A stretch of DNA of 64,000 bases from Sulfurovum sp. TSL6 (GTDB lineage Bacteria; Campylobacterota; Campylobacteria; Campylobacterales; Sulfurovaceae). The translations under genes and the position numbers were made by a program. Under the pieces are notes generated by a model, which was given only the letters and a program-made list of their open reading frames with translations, was not told the DNA's origin and ran no database searches. The stretch covers positions 496,001-560,000 of the forward strand of contig NZ_BPFJ01000001.1 in assembly GCF_019972115.1 (NCBI RefSeq), given 5' to 3'. Of the stretch, positions 27,644 to 36,633 are shown piece after piece. Within the stretch, counting starts at the first letter, position 1; each line of letters opens with the position of its first letter.

Positions 27644-28384
27644 CTAGAGATCCTCATCGTCATTGAAGAATGCATCCTCTTCAGCTTTCTCTTTTGCTGC
27701 TTGTATCGCATCAAGTTCGGCCTGACTCATCATCATCGTTTTCATCTTTTGGACAAAAACGGTTCTGTCGGGTAGTTTGGTAAAGTAGGCATAGATACCG
27801 TACCCCATGACCAGTACCGTGGAGATAAGGATGACCTTCTGAGCTGTTGAAAAGGTTTGTATAGGCTCTTTTATGTTCATTTCACACACACCGCCCGGAC
27901 AGTACTTCGGATCTTTTCTCTTGACCCATTCGAAGATCTTGCATCCCAGGCAGATAGAGAAGGCCGCTTCGAAAAAGAGCAGTGCCATACAGACCAAACA
28001 CACCATTGCTTTAAGCGGATTGGGCTGAAAATCGATGACCAGATAGTAGAACATCGGCCATGCAAGTACAAATCCCAGTACCCATGCAAAACGTTTCTGT
28101 GCAGCTCCGACATACTCAGGTCTCTGGTTCTGTACAAAAAAACGCCCCAGCATCAAACTGGGTGCATAGCGCGGCTGAATGATACGCATCGTAAAGTCGA
28201 TGGCAAAAAACGTTACAAAATATTTTGAAAAGACTGCCGTATGCAGCATGATCCCGTTCATCAGTCCGAGAAATGCACCGACAAACAGTATGGCTGCTGC
28301 CGCACGCGCTTCTCTTTCATTGAGTACCCCTATTTCATATCCTGGCACCTTTTCACCATAGGTAAAAAACGCTTGTAGATTCAT
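27644..28384 (-). CDS. DUF4395 membrane protein with Cys motif
   Basis: Protein of 246 aa with about five hydrophobic helices (30-50, 55-70, 105-120, 125-150, 185-205). It matches DUF4395, known only as a membrane domain often near thiol redox genes. A loop CLGCKIFEWVKRKDPKYCPGGVC holds four cysteines (residues about 145-167) that could bind a metal or form disulfides. The charged C-terminus is coil-forming (KEKAEEDAFFNDDEDL). It follows arsB after 64 nt on the same strand. Confidence 0.75.
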   Translation of the reverse strand: MNLQAFFTYGEKVPGYEIGVLNEREARAAAAILFVGAFLGLMNGIMLHTAVFSKYFVTFFAIDFTMRIIQPRYAPSLMLGRFFVQNQRPEYVGAAQKRFAWVLGFVLAWPMFYYLVIDFQPNPLKAMVCLVCMALLFFEAAFSICLGCKIFEWVKRKDPKYCPGGVCEMNIKEPIQTFSTAQKVILISTVLVMGYGIYAYFTKLPDRTVFVQKMKTMMMSQAELDAIQAAKEKAEEDAFFNDDEDL

Positions 28385-28448
28385 CTTATTTTCCTTTTCA
28401 TTATTTTACTTCTCTCTATTTATTTAACATCAGCATGCATAAAAAAAT

Positions 28449-29702
28449 TTATACTAAACCGAGTAAGGCTATCAGTAGTACCGGTGGAGTGATCACAAGT
28501 CCCACTTTCATATATTCTCCCCAGCCAATTTTTACACCTTTTTGTGCCAGTACATGTAACCAAAGCAGGGTGGCCAGTGAACCGATAGGGGTCATTTTAG
28601 GTCCCAGGTTGGAGCCTAGTATATTTGCGTAAGCCAAAGCATGATGGCCGGCTTCATCGATGGCAATGTCCATGATCATAATGGTAGGCATATTGTTCAT
28701 GATGGAACTGAGCCCTGCTGCAAGGAAACCTGTACCTATTACAGCCGTGGCGTGGCCCATTTCCTGTAAGTCACTGATCATAACAGCCAGGTAAGAAGTA
28801 AGGCCTGCATTTTTAAGGCCATAAACAACGACATAAAGCCCTATAGAGAACCAGACCACTTGCCATGGAGCCGTTTTGATGGTCATGATGGGGTTTGTTG
28901 CTTTGTAATGTGTTGCAATGGCAAGAAAGACCAGTGCTCCACCCAATGCAAAGAGTGAGACAGGCAGGTTGAAGTAGTCACCTATGAAGTACCCCATCAT
29001 TAAAAGTCCCAGGAACCACCAGCTGAGTTTGAACATCGTTTGGTTTTTAATGACAGATTCCGGTGTGGCAAGGTTTTCTATATCTAAATGCTTGGGGATG
29101 TCTTTTCTAAAATAGATCCACAGTACTGTAAGTGATGCAAGGATAGAGAGTAAGTTAGGCAAGAACATGGTTTTGGCATATTCCCAGAAGCCTATGTCAA
29201 AGTAGCCGGCTGTCACGATATTTGTCAGATTGGAGATCACTAAGGGGTTAGATGCACTGTCACCTATGAATCCGCCCGCCATCAGAAAAGCAAAGATGGC
29301 CAGAGGTTTCATGTTCAAGTGTTTCATCTTGGCTAAAAGAATAGGGGTCAGAATGAGTGCTGCACCATCGTTGGCAAAGAAAGCAGCCACTAATGCACCT
29401 AAAAGCAGGATATAAATAAAAAGAAGATTACCATTGCCACGGCTAAGTCTTGCCATTTTGAGTGCTGCCCATTCGAAAAAACCTATCTGATCGAGTACCA
29501 TGGAGAGGATGATGATACCTATGAAAGCCAGGGTCGCATCCCAGACGATATTTGTGACGGTAATAACATCGTCAAAGCTTACGACACCAAGGATCAATGC
29601 AACCACAGCACCAATGATGGCAGTCGTACCTATCTGCAGACCTTTTGGCTGCCAGATGACAAAGATGAGAGTGATAAGAAAGAGGGTAGAGGCTAACAGC
29701 AT
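28449..29702 (-). CDS. arsB: ArsB-family arsenite efflux permease
   Basis: Membrane protein of 417 aa with about 11-12 helices. FFANDGAALILTPILLAKM, GGFIGDSASNPLVISNLTNIV and SSIMNNMPTIM are the conserved half-site motifs of the ArsB/NhaD (ion transporter) superfamily. It exports arsenite or antimonite, driven by proton motive force. Its start overlaps the small Cys protein gene by 10 bp, placing it in the arsRC operon. Confidence 0.92.
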   Translation of the reverse strand: MLLASTLFLITLIFVIWQPKGLQIGTTAIIGAVVALILGVVSFDDVITVTNIVWDATLAFIGIIILSMVLDQIGFFEWAALKMARLSRGNGNLLFIYILLLGALVAAFFANDGAALILTPILLAKMKHLNMKPLAIFAFLMAGGFIGDSASNPLVISNLTNIVTAGYFDIGFWEYAKTMFLPNLLSILASLTVLWIYFRKDIPKHLDIENLATPESVIKNQTMFKLSWWFLGLLMMGYFIGDYFNLPVSLFALGGALVFLAIATHYKATNPIMTIKTAPWQVVWFSIGLYVVVYGLKNAGLTSYLAVMISDLQEMGHATAVIGTGFLAAGLSSIMNNMPTIMIMDIAIDEAGHHALAYANILGSNLGPKMTPIGSLATLLWLHVLAQKGVKIGWGEYMKVGLVITPPVLLIALLGLV

Positions 29703-29959
29703 GTGTCACTCAGTACTTTTGATTGCGCCAGTGCAGCTTCTATCTCTTCTTTACTGATCTCACCGGAAAGATCCAATGCTACATCACCGTCTTTACCGCT
29801 TACTTGCATGTTTGTGATCTTTTTTTTCGTTTCATCACTCATACAGTCACACTGTCCTGTAGCACAGTTCTCTACCATTTTGACAATGTTCTGTTTTTCC
29901 ACTTCACCCGTAAAGGATATTTTTACGCCATCATTTGTTTTGAATACATTTTTATTCAT
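29693..29959 (-). CDS. Small Cys-containing protein in the ars operon
   Basis: Protein of 88 aa, not recognised. It has CATGQCDC in its middle (Cys32, 37, 39 approximately) and ends in a vicinal Cys pair (DTCC). It begins with the ATGA overlap of the arsR-arsC stop and overlaps arsB by 10 bp, so all three are translationally coupled. The Cys arrangement would suit binding As(III), like the chaperone ArsD, but I see no ArsD similarity. Confidence 0.78.
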   Translation of the reverse strand: MNKNVFKTNDGVKISFTGEVEKQNIVKMVENCATGQCDCMSDETKKKITNMQVSGKDGDVALDLSGEISKEEIEAALAQSKVLSDTCC

Positions 29960-30663
29960 GTGAGTTCCTTTTTAACTTGAGGTAATAATTCATTTTTGAT
30001 CTCTTTGTATGTCTCTTCAAACGCTTCAAACCCTTTACCGTCAGGATCTTCAAATCCTATATGGATCGTTTTCACCGGTTTGGGAAACATAGGGCAGGTT
30101 TCATGCGCATGATCGCAGACCGTGACCACAAGGTCATACTCGTTATTTATCACAGTGTCCAGTGTTTTAGAGTGATATTCGTCTCTCCAAATCCCTTTTT
30201 GTTCCAATAGTTTTTGAGCATTGGGATTCACTTTTCCTGAAGCTTTGACTCCTGAACTTTCAGCATCTATACCTTCGAGTTCAGCATTAATAAGTGCTTC
30301 AGCGATGATACTTCTGCAACTGTTTCCTGTACAGAGTATAAGAACTTTTTTGTTCAATTTACATCCTTTGTTTTTTAGTATGGGAAGTTCCAAATTGAGA
30401 TAGCTTATCTCTTCAAGTATAGAAGTTCTAAATGCATCCAGTGGACTTCTTATACTATAATAAGCCCATCGTCCACGTCTTTCAACCCTTAGAAATCCAC
30501 CTTCTTTGAGTATTTTAAGGTGCCTTGATACACGTGACTGGATCATATCAAAAGCATTTTCAATGTCACAGACACAGACTTCACCGGTCTGATTGATGAA
30601 ATTAAGTATTTTAAGTCGGGTCTCATCATTGATGGAGCCGATCGTTTTCAAAAAAATATCCAT
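29956..30663 (-). CDS. arsR-arsC: ArsR repressor fused to low-molecular-weight arsenate reductase (ArsC)
   Basis: Fusion of 235 aa. The N-terminal ArsR winged helix has ETRLKILNFI, the metalloid-sensing CVCDI (two Cys next to the recognition region) and SRVSRHLKIL. From about residue 105 a protein-tyrosine-phosphatase-type arsenate reductase follows, with active-site loop CTGNSCRS and the redox cysteines in CDHAHETCPMFP. One protein thus senses As(III) and makes it from arsenate. I chose the ATG at 30663 (GAGG six nt upstream); an earlier in-frame start at 30714 lies inside the operator. Confidence 0.93.
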   Translation of the reverse strand: MDIFLKTIGSINDETRLKILNFINQTGEVCVCDIENAFDMIQSRVSRHLKILKEGGFLRVERRGRWAYYSIRSPLDAFRTSILEEISYLNLELPILKNKGCKLNKKVLILCTGNSCRSIIAEALINAELEGIDAESSGVKASGKVNPNAQKLLEQKGIWRDEYHSKTLDTVINNEYDLVVTVCDHAHETCPMFPKPVKTIHIGFEDPDGKGFEAFEETYKEIKNELLPQVKKELT

Positions 30664-30704
30664 CCATACCTCATGATTTTTCGAAAGTATAGCCCAATCT
30701 ATCT

Positions 30705-30730
30705 TATATATCAAGATATATTGATATATA
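30705..30730. promoter_or_regulatory. ArsR operator between divergent arsRC and arsP-like genes
   Basis: Perfect 10-bp arms TATATATCAA (30705-30714) and TTGATATATA (30721-30730) around GATATA. The core ATCAA-N6-TTGAT is the known ArsR-type half-site pattern. It should control both the arsRC-arsB operon and the divergent permease. Confidence 0.75.
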
Positions 30731-30795
30731 ATAATTTTCAGTTGTAATTTATATAAATATAGTTATATAGTTGTAATTCATTTTAAGGAATCCCC

Positions 30796-31881
30796 ATGGA
30801 ATATGTAATGGAATTTTGGACCGCACTCATAGAGCTTAGTAATGCAATGGCTCCCTATATATTATTTGGTTTGCTTTTTGCAGGCTTATTGCATGAGTTC
30901 GTCCCCGATACCATAGTTACAAAACATTTAGGTAAAGACAACATATTCTCTGTCATCAAAGCCACACTTTTTGGTGTACCGTTGCCTGTATGTTCCTGTG
31001 GTGTGATCCCCTTGGCCACAAGTATCAAAAAAAGTGGTGCAAGTAAAGGATCGACACTTTCATTTCTGATCTCAACTCCTATTACAGGAGTAGATTCCAT
31101 TTTGGCAACCTATGGGATATTTGGATGGATATTTACCATTTATCGTGTGATCACTTCTATGATCATCGCTATGGCAGCCGGTATTTTGGCAAACATTTTT
31201 GATAAAAAAGAAGAGCAGGTAGCAGCCAAACCTGCTTTTTCAGCGGTCAAGGCTCCAAATACTTTTTCTCCAACGTTTTCCATGCCAAAAAAAGAAGAGG
31301 CCAGTTGTTGCAGTACCGCTTCTTCATGTTGTGCTACCGAAGAAAAAAGTTTTTGGCTTACCAGTGCTTTACGCTACGCCTTTGTGACACTTTTAGGTGA
31401 CATTGCTAAACCGCTTGTATGGGGTTTGCTACTGGGAGCATTGATCACTGTGGCGATACCTCAAAGCATCAGTGATATCCTGATGGAGTATTCGTGGTTT
31501 TCCTATCTTATTGTTATTGCTATTGCAGTACCGATGTATGTGTGTGCTACAGCATCTTTACCTATTGCTGCAGGATTAATGCTCTCAGGTGTAAATGCAG
31601 GAGCAGCCTTTGTTTTTCTTTCTGCGGGTCCAGCGACCAATACAGTGACCATTGGTGTCGTCAAAAAAATGCTTGGAACACGTTCACTTGCTATTTATCT
31701 GGGAAGTATCGTTGTAGGAAGTATCGTATTTGGATTAGGATTGGATTATCTGTTTTCAGCTTCAGATATCAACCCGGCTTCTTTGATCCATATGGAGGAA
31801 GAGGCAGGAGTGGTTGCAATAGCGAGTTCTATCCTATTATGGGGGCTTATAGGGTACCTTTTAGTAAAGAAAAAAGCCTGA
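30796..31881 (+). CDS. arsP: ArsP/SO_0444-family permease
   Basis: Membrane protein of 361 aa of the DUF318 permease family. Both conserved half-repeats are visible: LFGVPLPVCSCGVIPLATSIKKSGASKGS and the second-half VPMYVCATASLPIAAGLM with AGPATNT. A Cys-rich cytosolic linker (SCCSTASSCCATEE) lies at about 173-188. Relatives include ArsP, which exports methylated trivalent arsenicals, and the SO_0444 group annotated as Cu/Zn efflux. The divergent ars operon and the ArsM-like gene 15 kb away favour arsenic. Start has AAGGAA. Confidence 0.85.
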   Translation: MEYVMEFWTALIELSNAMAPYILFGLLFAGLLHEFVPDTIVTKHLGKDNIFSVIKATLFGVPLPVCSCGVIPLATSIKKSGASKGSTLSFLISTPITGVDSILATYGIFGWIFTIYRVITSMIIAMAAGILANIFDKKEEQVAAKPAFSAVKAPNTFSPTFSMPKKEEASCCSTASSCCATEEKSFWLTSALRYAFVTLLGDIAKPLVWGLLLGALITVAIPQSISDILMEYSWFSYLIVIAIAVPMYVCATASLPIAAGLMLSGVNAGAAFVFLSAGPATNTVTIGVVKKMLGTRSLAIYLGSIVVGSIVFGLGLDYLFSASDINPASLIHMEEEAGVVAIASSILLWGLIGYLLVKKKA

Positions 31882-31898
31882 CTGACTTAAAGAGAAAA

Positions 31899-31937
31899 TA
31901 GATACAATGATACATATTATATTTATTATTGTATCTA
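31899..31937. terminator. Inverted repeat after the arsP-like gene
   Basis: Perfect 10-bp arms TAGATACAAT (31899-31908) and ATTGTATCTA (31928-31937) with a 19-nt loop. It may end arsP transcription or be an operator for the next gene, which starts 31 nt later. Confidence 0.4.
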
Positions 31938-31968
31938 CTAATACTTTATTTGAAAAAGGTCATAAATC

Positions 31969-32865
31969 TTGAAAAAGAGCTTCATAGTATTTTGTTTTCT
32001 CATAGTATCTCTCATAACTACAATTGCTTGTTCGCTATCCACGCCTCAGCCATTACGTATATCTACCAACTTATGGATCGGATATTCCCCATTGTTTTAT
32101 ATGCAACAAAAAGGGTGGTTGGAAGAGCATAATATCGAGATAGTTAATCTTGTTTCTCTCTCTGAGAATATGCAAATGTATGATTCTGGATTTGTCCATG
32201 CCTTTACCGGAACACAATATGAATTTGAACAAATGAGGAAGAAAACTCCGGATTTGGATGCAACGATACTTCTAGATCGCTCTTTGGGCGGTGATATTGT
32301 GATGGGAAACCGTGATATAGAAACACTTCAAAAAGCACAAAATATCACTGTCTATTTAGAAATTGACAGTGTCAATAAAGCATTGCTTGATAGTTTCATA
32401 GCATTATACGGAATAAAACCCTCAGTTCTTCACTTGATCAACAAAGATTCAGATGATAGTTCAATGCTTGAAATGAAAGATGAGCCAACGCTTATCATTA
32501 CTTATACACCTTATGACATCATTTTGAAAAAAAATGGGTATAAAGTAGTGGATACAACAAAAAATCTCTCTCTTTTTGTGATGGATGCACTTTATACCGA
32601 TTCGGAAACAAGGAAAAAATATGCTGAAGAGCTAGCAGTGCTCAATCAATTGATCTCTAAAGCATTGTATCATTTAAAAAAAGACCCGGAAGAATATTTT
32701 TCCACTGTTCAAATCTTCTTTAAATATAAAGATCAAAAGGCATTTCTACAGGCTCTTGATTCTATACAGTGGATCTATGCTGACCGATCATTGTCACTCA
32801 TAAAGCAGCTGGAATTACATCATATTCCAACCAAAAATATTCTGGAACCGGTACATGAGTTTTAA
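31969..32865 (+). CDS. Orphan ABC-type substrate-binding protein (NMT1/SsuA-like)
   Basis: Exported binding protein of 298 aa. The N-terminus is hydrophobic and ends TTIACS, a slightly atypical lipobox, so it is probably a lipoprotein. ISTNLWIGYSPLFYMQQKGWLEEHNIEIV is the start of the NMT1/SsuA/ThiY fold (about 33-60). It starts with TTG and AAAGGT upstream. No permease or ATPase is nearby. It overlaps the following GGDEF-EAL gene by 11 bp, so it probably acts as the ligand sensor of that membrane protein, as NspS does for MbaA in Vibrio (inference). The ligand is unknown. Confidence 0.82.
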   Translation: MKKSFIVFCFLIVSLITTIACSLSTPQPLRISTNLWIGYSPLFYMQQKGWLEEHNIEIVNLVSLSENMQMYDSGFVHAFTGTQYEFEQMRKKTPDLDATILLDRSLGGDIVMGNRDIETLQKAQNITVYLEIDSVNKALLDSFIALYGIKPSVLHLINKDSDDSSMLEMKDEPTLIITYTPYDIILKKNGYKVVDTTKNLSLFVMDALYTDSETRKKYAEELAVLNQLISKALYHLKKDPEEYFSTVQIFFKYKDQKAFLQALDSIQWIYADRSLSLIKQLELHHIPTKNILEPVHEF

Positions 32866-34840
32866 AAAATTAAATCTTGCACTGATGGTAATGTTTGTTG
32901 GCTTTTTTGCCCTGACGATGTTTTTACATTATACCCAGACCTTAAGACATATTCATACTATTATGATTGATAATTTACGAGCATCAATAACGGATATGAA
33001 GTTTGATATAGAAGCAATAGTGAATAATCATGAAACGATTAATCTAAAGGCTTATTTAGATCGACAAAAAGCTGGATCACAGATGGTGAAGGATATCTAT
33101 GTGGTTAAAAAGGATGGCCCACTTTTACGTACATCGGATTATCTCTATGACAAGAGTTATTTTAAAGAGGACAATGTTGTCTATTTGCGTCAATTATCTA
33201 CTGAAAATATATCGGATATAGAGTTCATATGTGCAGATCTCAATGTAATTGCGCATGATAGAATCATACATTATATGATGTATGTTAAGATAGATAATCA
33301 ATATATTGTAGATAGTGTGGTAGAGCGTATTGTGGCACAGATCATATATCCAGTACTTTTTTTTCTTGGGATCGTGATCTTTTATTTTCTCTATATTAAA
33401 AGAATGATCATGAAACCGATCATGATTCTTGATGATTTTTTACGTGGTATTGTCCAAAAAATCCCAAAATTTTATATATTCGAGTTTAATAATCTCTCAC
33501 AAAATTTACAAAATAACCTCAAAGAGTTAAAGGAACTTGCCTATTTTGATACTTTAATAGGGGTATACAACCGAAAAGCTATTGAAGAGATCTTGGAAAA
33601 AAAGATCATTGAGACCAAAAGAGATAAAGGTTCCTTTGCTGTAGCAATGATCGATCTTGATCATTTTAAAAAGGTGAATGACAGTCATGGTCATCATATA
33701 GGTGATCTACTGCTAAAAGAGATAGCAGAAGTGTTACAATCTGAGATACGTATCATAGATGAAATCGGAAGATTGGGTGGTGATGAGTTCTTGATCATTA
33801 TTGATTGTATGGATACTGCTGATATTTCAATAAAACTTCAGCAGATCATTGAAAAAGTAAAAGAGCCGTTCATCATAGACGGACATCACATTCGTATCGG
33901 TATGAGTATCGGTGCAGTGATGTGTCCTGAAGATGGCAGTGATATGACAACCTTAAGAAGGCATGTAGATATGGCCATGTATCAGGCAAAACATGAAGGA
34001 CGTAACAGGGTCGTGTTCTTCTCTAAAGAACTTGGCATGAAAGTTGAATCAGAGATACAACTTGAAAAAGATATCAGGTATGCACTTGAACGTAATGAAT
34101 TCCATTTGAACTATCAGCCTATTATTGAGATCAATAGTGGAAAAGTAGTAGCTTCGGAAGCCCTGATACGTTGGGAACATCCCGAAAGAGGAACGATCTT
34201 CCCTACTGAATTTATTCCTTTTATTGAAAAAGGTTGTTGTGTGAAAGACATAGGGGTATGGGTATTTGATCAAGCATGTAATCAACAGAAAGAATGGATA
34301 AAGAAGGGGATTGATATCAATATGTCCATTAATCTCTCTGTCAAGCATATGCATGCATCTGATTTTTATGATGTGATACATGCCATTATAAAGAAACATG
34401 ATACAGATATAAAAAAAATAAGTTTGGAGATCACAGAATATACATTGATGGAATACAGGGAAACTACAATGAATGTACTGAATAAAATGCAGCATGATGG
34501 TATGAATTTCCGTCTGGATGATTTTGGAACAGGGTATTCATCTTTAACGTATTTAAAAGATACACCCATTTCTTCGATCAAGATAGACAAAAGTTTTATA
34601 GATGAGATCACGCCAGATAAAAAACCCGTTCATTTACTCAATGCGATCATAAATCTATCTCATGCCATAGATGTGACTACTATAGCAGAAGGCGTGGAAG
34701 AAGAGTATCAAGTAGAGTATCTTAGGGAAATAGGATGTGATATGATACAGGGATTTTATTATTCAAAAGCTCTGGATAGTGATGCATTTGAATCTTATTA
34801 TTGGTTTAGAGAATCTGTTTATGAGAGAAGTATTTTATGA
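32855..34840 (+). CDS. Membrane GGDEF-EAL protein paired with binding protein
   Basis: Protein of 661 aa. A first helix (about 8-25), a periplasmic domain of about 130 residues and a second helix (about 158-180) form the input half. The GGDEF domain has MIDLDHFKKVND and RLGGDEFLII, with the inhibitory RxxD (RIID) exactly five residues upstream. The EAL domain has SEALIRWEHP, NLSVKH, LEITEYTL, DDFGTGYSS, IKIDKSF, AEGVEEE and QGFYYSK, all intact. Both synthesis and breakdown of c-di-GMP look possible. Its gene overlaps that of the upstream binding protein by 11 bp, so the balance may be set by ligand-loaded binding protein. Confidence 0.92.
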   Translation: MSFKKLNLALMVMFVGFFALTMFLHYTQTLRHIHTIMIDNLRASITDMKFDIEAIVNNHETINLKAYLDRQKAGSQMVKDIYVVKKDGPLLRTSDYLYDKSYFKEDNVVYLRQLSTENISDIEFICADLNVIAHDRIIHYMMYVKIDNQYIVDSVVERIVAQIIYPVLFFLGIVIFYFLYIKRMIMKPIMILDDFLRGIVQKIPKFYIFEFNNLSQNLQNNLKELKELAYFDTLIGVYNRKAIEEILEKKIIETKRDKGSFAVAMIDLDHFKKVNDSHGHHIGDLLLKEIAEVLQSEIRIIDEIGRLGGDEFLIIIDCMDTADISIKLQQIIEKVKEPFIIDGHHIRIGMSIGAVMCPEDGSDMTTLRRHVDMAMYQAKHEGRNRVVFFSKELGMKVESEIQLEKDIRYALERNEFHLNYQPIIEINSGKVVASEALIRWEHPERGTIFPTEFIPFIEKGCCVKDIGVWVFDQACNQQKEWIKKGIDINMSINLSVKHMHASDFYDVIHAIIKKHDTDIKKISLEITEYTLMEYRETTMNVLNKMQHDGMNFRLDDFGTGYSSLTYLKDTPISSIKIDKSFIDEITPDKKPVHLLNAIINLSHAIDVTTIAEGVEEEYQVEYLREIGCDMIQGFYYSKALDSDAFESYYWFRESVYERSIL

Positions 34841-34859
34841 CTCATTTTTGATAAAAATT

Positions 34860-35045
34860 TTAAAGTCCCATATCTGTACCCATGGAAATGCTTCCATGGA
34901 CACCGTGTTCACTGTCTGCAACTACTTCTGAAGCAGCGATACTGTCTCCTGAAGCCACGATTCCTCCTACTCCTACACCAATACGCGGTGAGCATGCGGT
35001 TAAACATACAATCAGTAAAAATGCCAAATTAATTATTTTTAGCAT
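34860..35045 (-). CDS. Small glycine-rich lipoprotein
   Basis: Protein of 61 aa with a signal peptide ending in lipobox LTAC (Cys18), followed by a Gly/Val/Ser-rich stretch. It starts one nt after the znuB stop with AAAGGA upstream, as the last gene of the zinc uptake operon. Not recognised; a zinc-linked role is only suggested by position. Confidence 0.7.
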   Translation of the reverse strand: MLKIINLAFLLIVCLTACSPRIGVGVGGIVASGDSIAASEVVADSEHGVHGSISMGTDMGL

Positions 35046-35046
35046 T

Positions 35047-35847
35047 TTATTTTCCTTTACGAAAGAGTAAAAAGGCCCCCAAAGAAACAGCGGATACGAT
35101 AATAATAGAAGCGCCGGAAGTCAGATCATACGTATAGGAGAACCACAGCCCTGTAAGGGTAAAGAGTGTCGCAATGGCTCCGGAGAGGAACATCATAGAA
35201 AAGAGAGAGCTTGAGAGCTTTTCTGCGATATATACAGGGATGGTAAGCATAGCTATGACCAAGATGAGTCCCACTACTTTAATGGCGATGACTACAGTAA
35301 GCGCTGAGAGTATCAGTATGAGTGTGTAGAAAAATCTGACATTGACCCCGCGTAACCCAGCATATTCACTGTCATAAGAGACGGCTAAGATATCTCTGTA
35401 GCAGAATGTCACCACTAAAAGTATAAGTGACAGTAAAGCACCCATGAAATAAAGGTCCTCAGAACTTACTGCCAGGATGGAACCAAAAAGATAGCTCATA
35501 AGATCTACATTATACCCGGGAGTCAGGTCAACAAATATCACACCGATCGCCATACCAACCGCCCAGATGAGCCCGATAAAGGTATCCATACGATGACGTT
35601 TTTTCAGTGTGAGTCCTGCGATAAGCAGGGCAGCGCCCACTGCAAAGAAGGATGCACCCAGAAAAATAGGTAATCCGAAATATACAGCAAGACCGATACC
35701 ACCATAAGAGGTATGAGCAATACCTCCTGCTAAAAACACCATACGATTCACTACGATGAGAGACCCTATGATACCTGCAGCAAAACTTACAAGTAATCCT
35801 GCTAAAAGTGCATGCTGCATAAATTCAAATTGGAGCGCTTCTATCAT
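35047..35847 (-). CDS. znuB: Zinc/manganese-type ABC transporter permease
   Basis: Permease of 266 aa with about eight helices. HTSYGGIGLAVYFG and YDILAVSYDSEYAGLRGV are typical of the ABC-3 (ZnuB/MntB) family. I chose ATG at 35847, with GTGGAG eight nt upstream; the upstream GTG at 35862 is that ribosome site itself. It overlaps the ATPase gene by four bp. Third gene of znuA-znuC-znuB. Confidence 0.9.
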   Translation of the reverse strand: MIEALQFEFMQHALLAGLLVSFAAGIIGSLIVVNRMVFLAGGIAHTSYGGIGLAVYFGLPIFLGASFFAVGAALLIAGLTLKKRHRMDTFIGLIWAVGMAIGVIFVDLTPGYNVDLMSYLFGSILAVSSEDLYFMGALLSLILLVVTFCYRDILAVSYDSEYAGLRGVNVRFFYTLILILSALTVVIAIKVVGLILVIAMLTIPVYIAEKLSSSLFSMMFLSGAIATLFTLTGLWFSYTYDLTSGASIIIVSAVSLGAFLLFRKGK

Positions 35848-36632
35848 TTTTCTGTTCTCCACTTCGACGTAGATTCTGGTTCGCAGGTATCGCAGTTTTC
35901 ACTACCTAGCATTTGCAGTAGCTCCACTTCACAGAAATGTTCCTCATCACCATGGGTATGGAAAGTCCGTGTTTTGTCTGAAATATCGTGATAGGAGAGG
36001 CTTTTATTGACATGAGCTGCTTTGTTCGCATATTCTAAGATCACAGAGATATCATGGCTTACCACTACTACAGTAATGCTTTCATTGAGTGTTTTGATCA
36101 ACTCATAGATCTCTTTTTGTCCTGTGATATCTATGCTTGATGTGGGCTCGTCAAGTATAAGTATTTGCGGATGTGCACAGAGGGCACGAGCGATCATCAC
36201 TCTTTGACGTTGTCCGCCGGAGAGTGCACCTATCTTAGTTTGTGCAAAATTTTCCATACCTACTTGAGCCAAGGCACCCATAGCACATAGTATTTCCTCT
36301 TTACTGTAACCAAAAAGAGGTCTTTTGCCTCCCACATGCCCCATCATGACTACTTCAATGACCTTTATGGGAAAGTCAGTATTCACATTGGTGTTTTGTG
36401 GAACGTAGCCTATTTGAGTAAGACTCTTCGAAGGTGCTTTACCCAATACGGAGACAGAACCTTTTTGAGGGTTAAGAATACCCAAAATGAGTTTGAGTAG
36501 GGTAGACTTACCTCCGCCATTTGGACCAATGATGGCTAAGAAATCTTTCTCTTCTACACTCAGGTTAATGTTTTCTAAGATCATCTGCTTGTCATAAGCA
36601 AAAGAAACATTTTTGATATCAATGACAGACAT
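35844..36632 (-). CDS. znuC: Zinc ABC transporter ATP-binding protein
   Basis: ATPase of 262 aa. Walker A GPNGGGKST, Q-loop GYVPQNT, signature LSGGQRQR, Walker B ILILDEPTSSID and switch VSHD are all present. Its C-terminal tail adds HTHGDEEHFCEVE, a His/Cys-rich piece that could bind zinc and tune activity. ATG at 36632 lies one nt after the znuA stop (AGGTAAG upstream). Confidence 0.9.
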   Translation of the reverse strand: MSVIDIKNVSFAYDKQMILENINLSVEEKDFLAIIGPNGGGKSTLLKLILGILNPQKGSVSVLGKAPSKSLTQIGYVPQNTNVNTDFPIKVIEVVMMGHVGGKRPLFGYSKEEILCAMGALAQVGMENFAQTKIGALSGGQRQRVMIARALCAHPQILILDEPTSSIDITGQKEIYELIKTLNESITVVVVSHDISVILEYANKAAHVNKSLSYHDISDKTRTFHTHGDEEHFCEVELLQMLGSENCDTCEPESTSKWRTEK

Positions 36633-36633
36633 T

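Noticed and set aside
27523-27714. 63-aa minus-strand frame between globin and DUF4395 genes
   Set aside because: It overlaps the end of the DUF4395 gene in another frame and lacks a ribosome site.
30663-30714. Longer N-terminus for the ArsR-ArsC fusion (start at 30714)
   Set aside because: It would put the start codon inside the left arm of the operator and has no ribosome site. ATG at 30663 has GAGG and matches the ArsR start.
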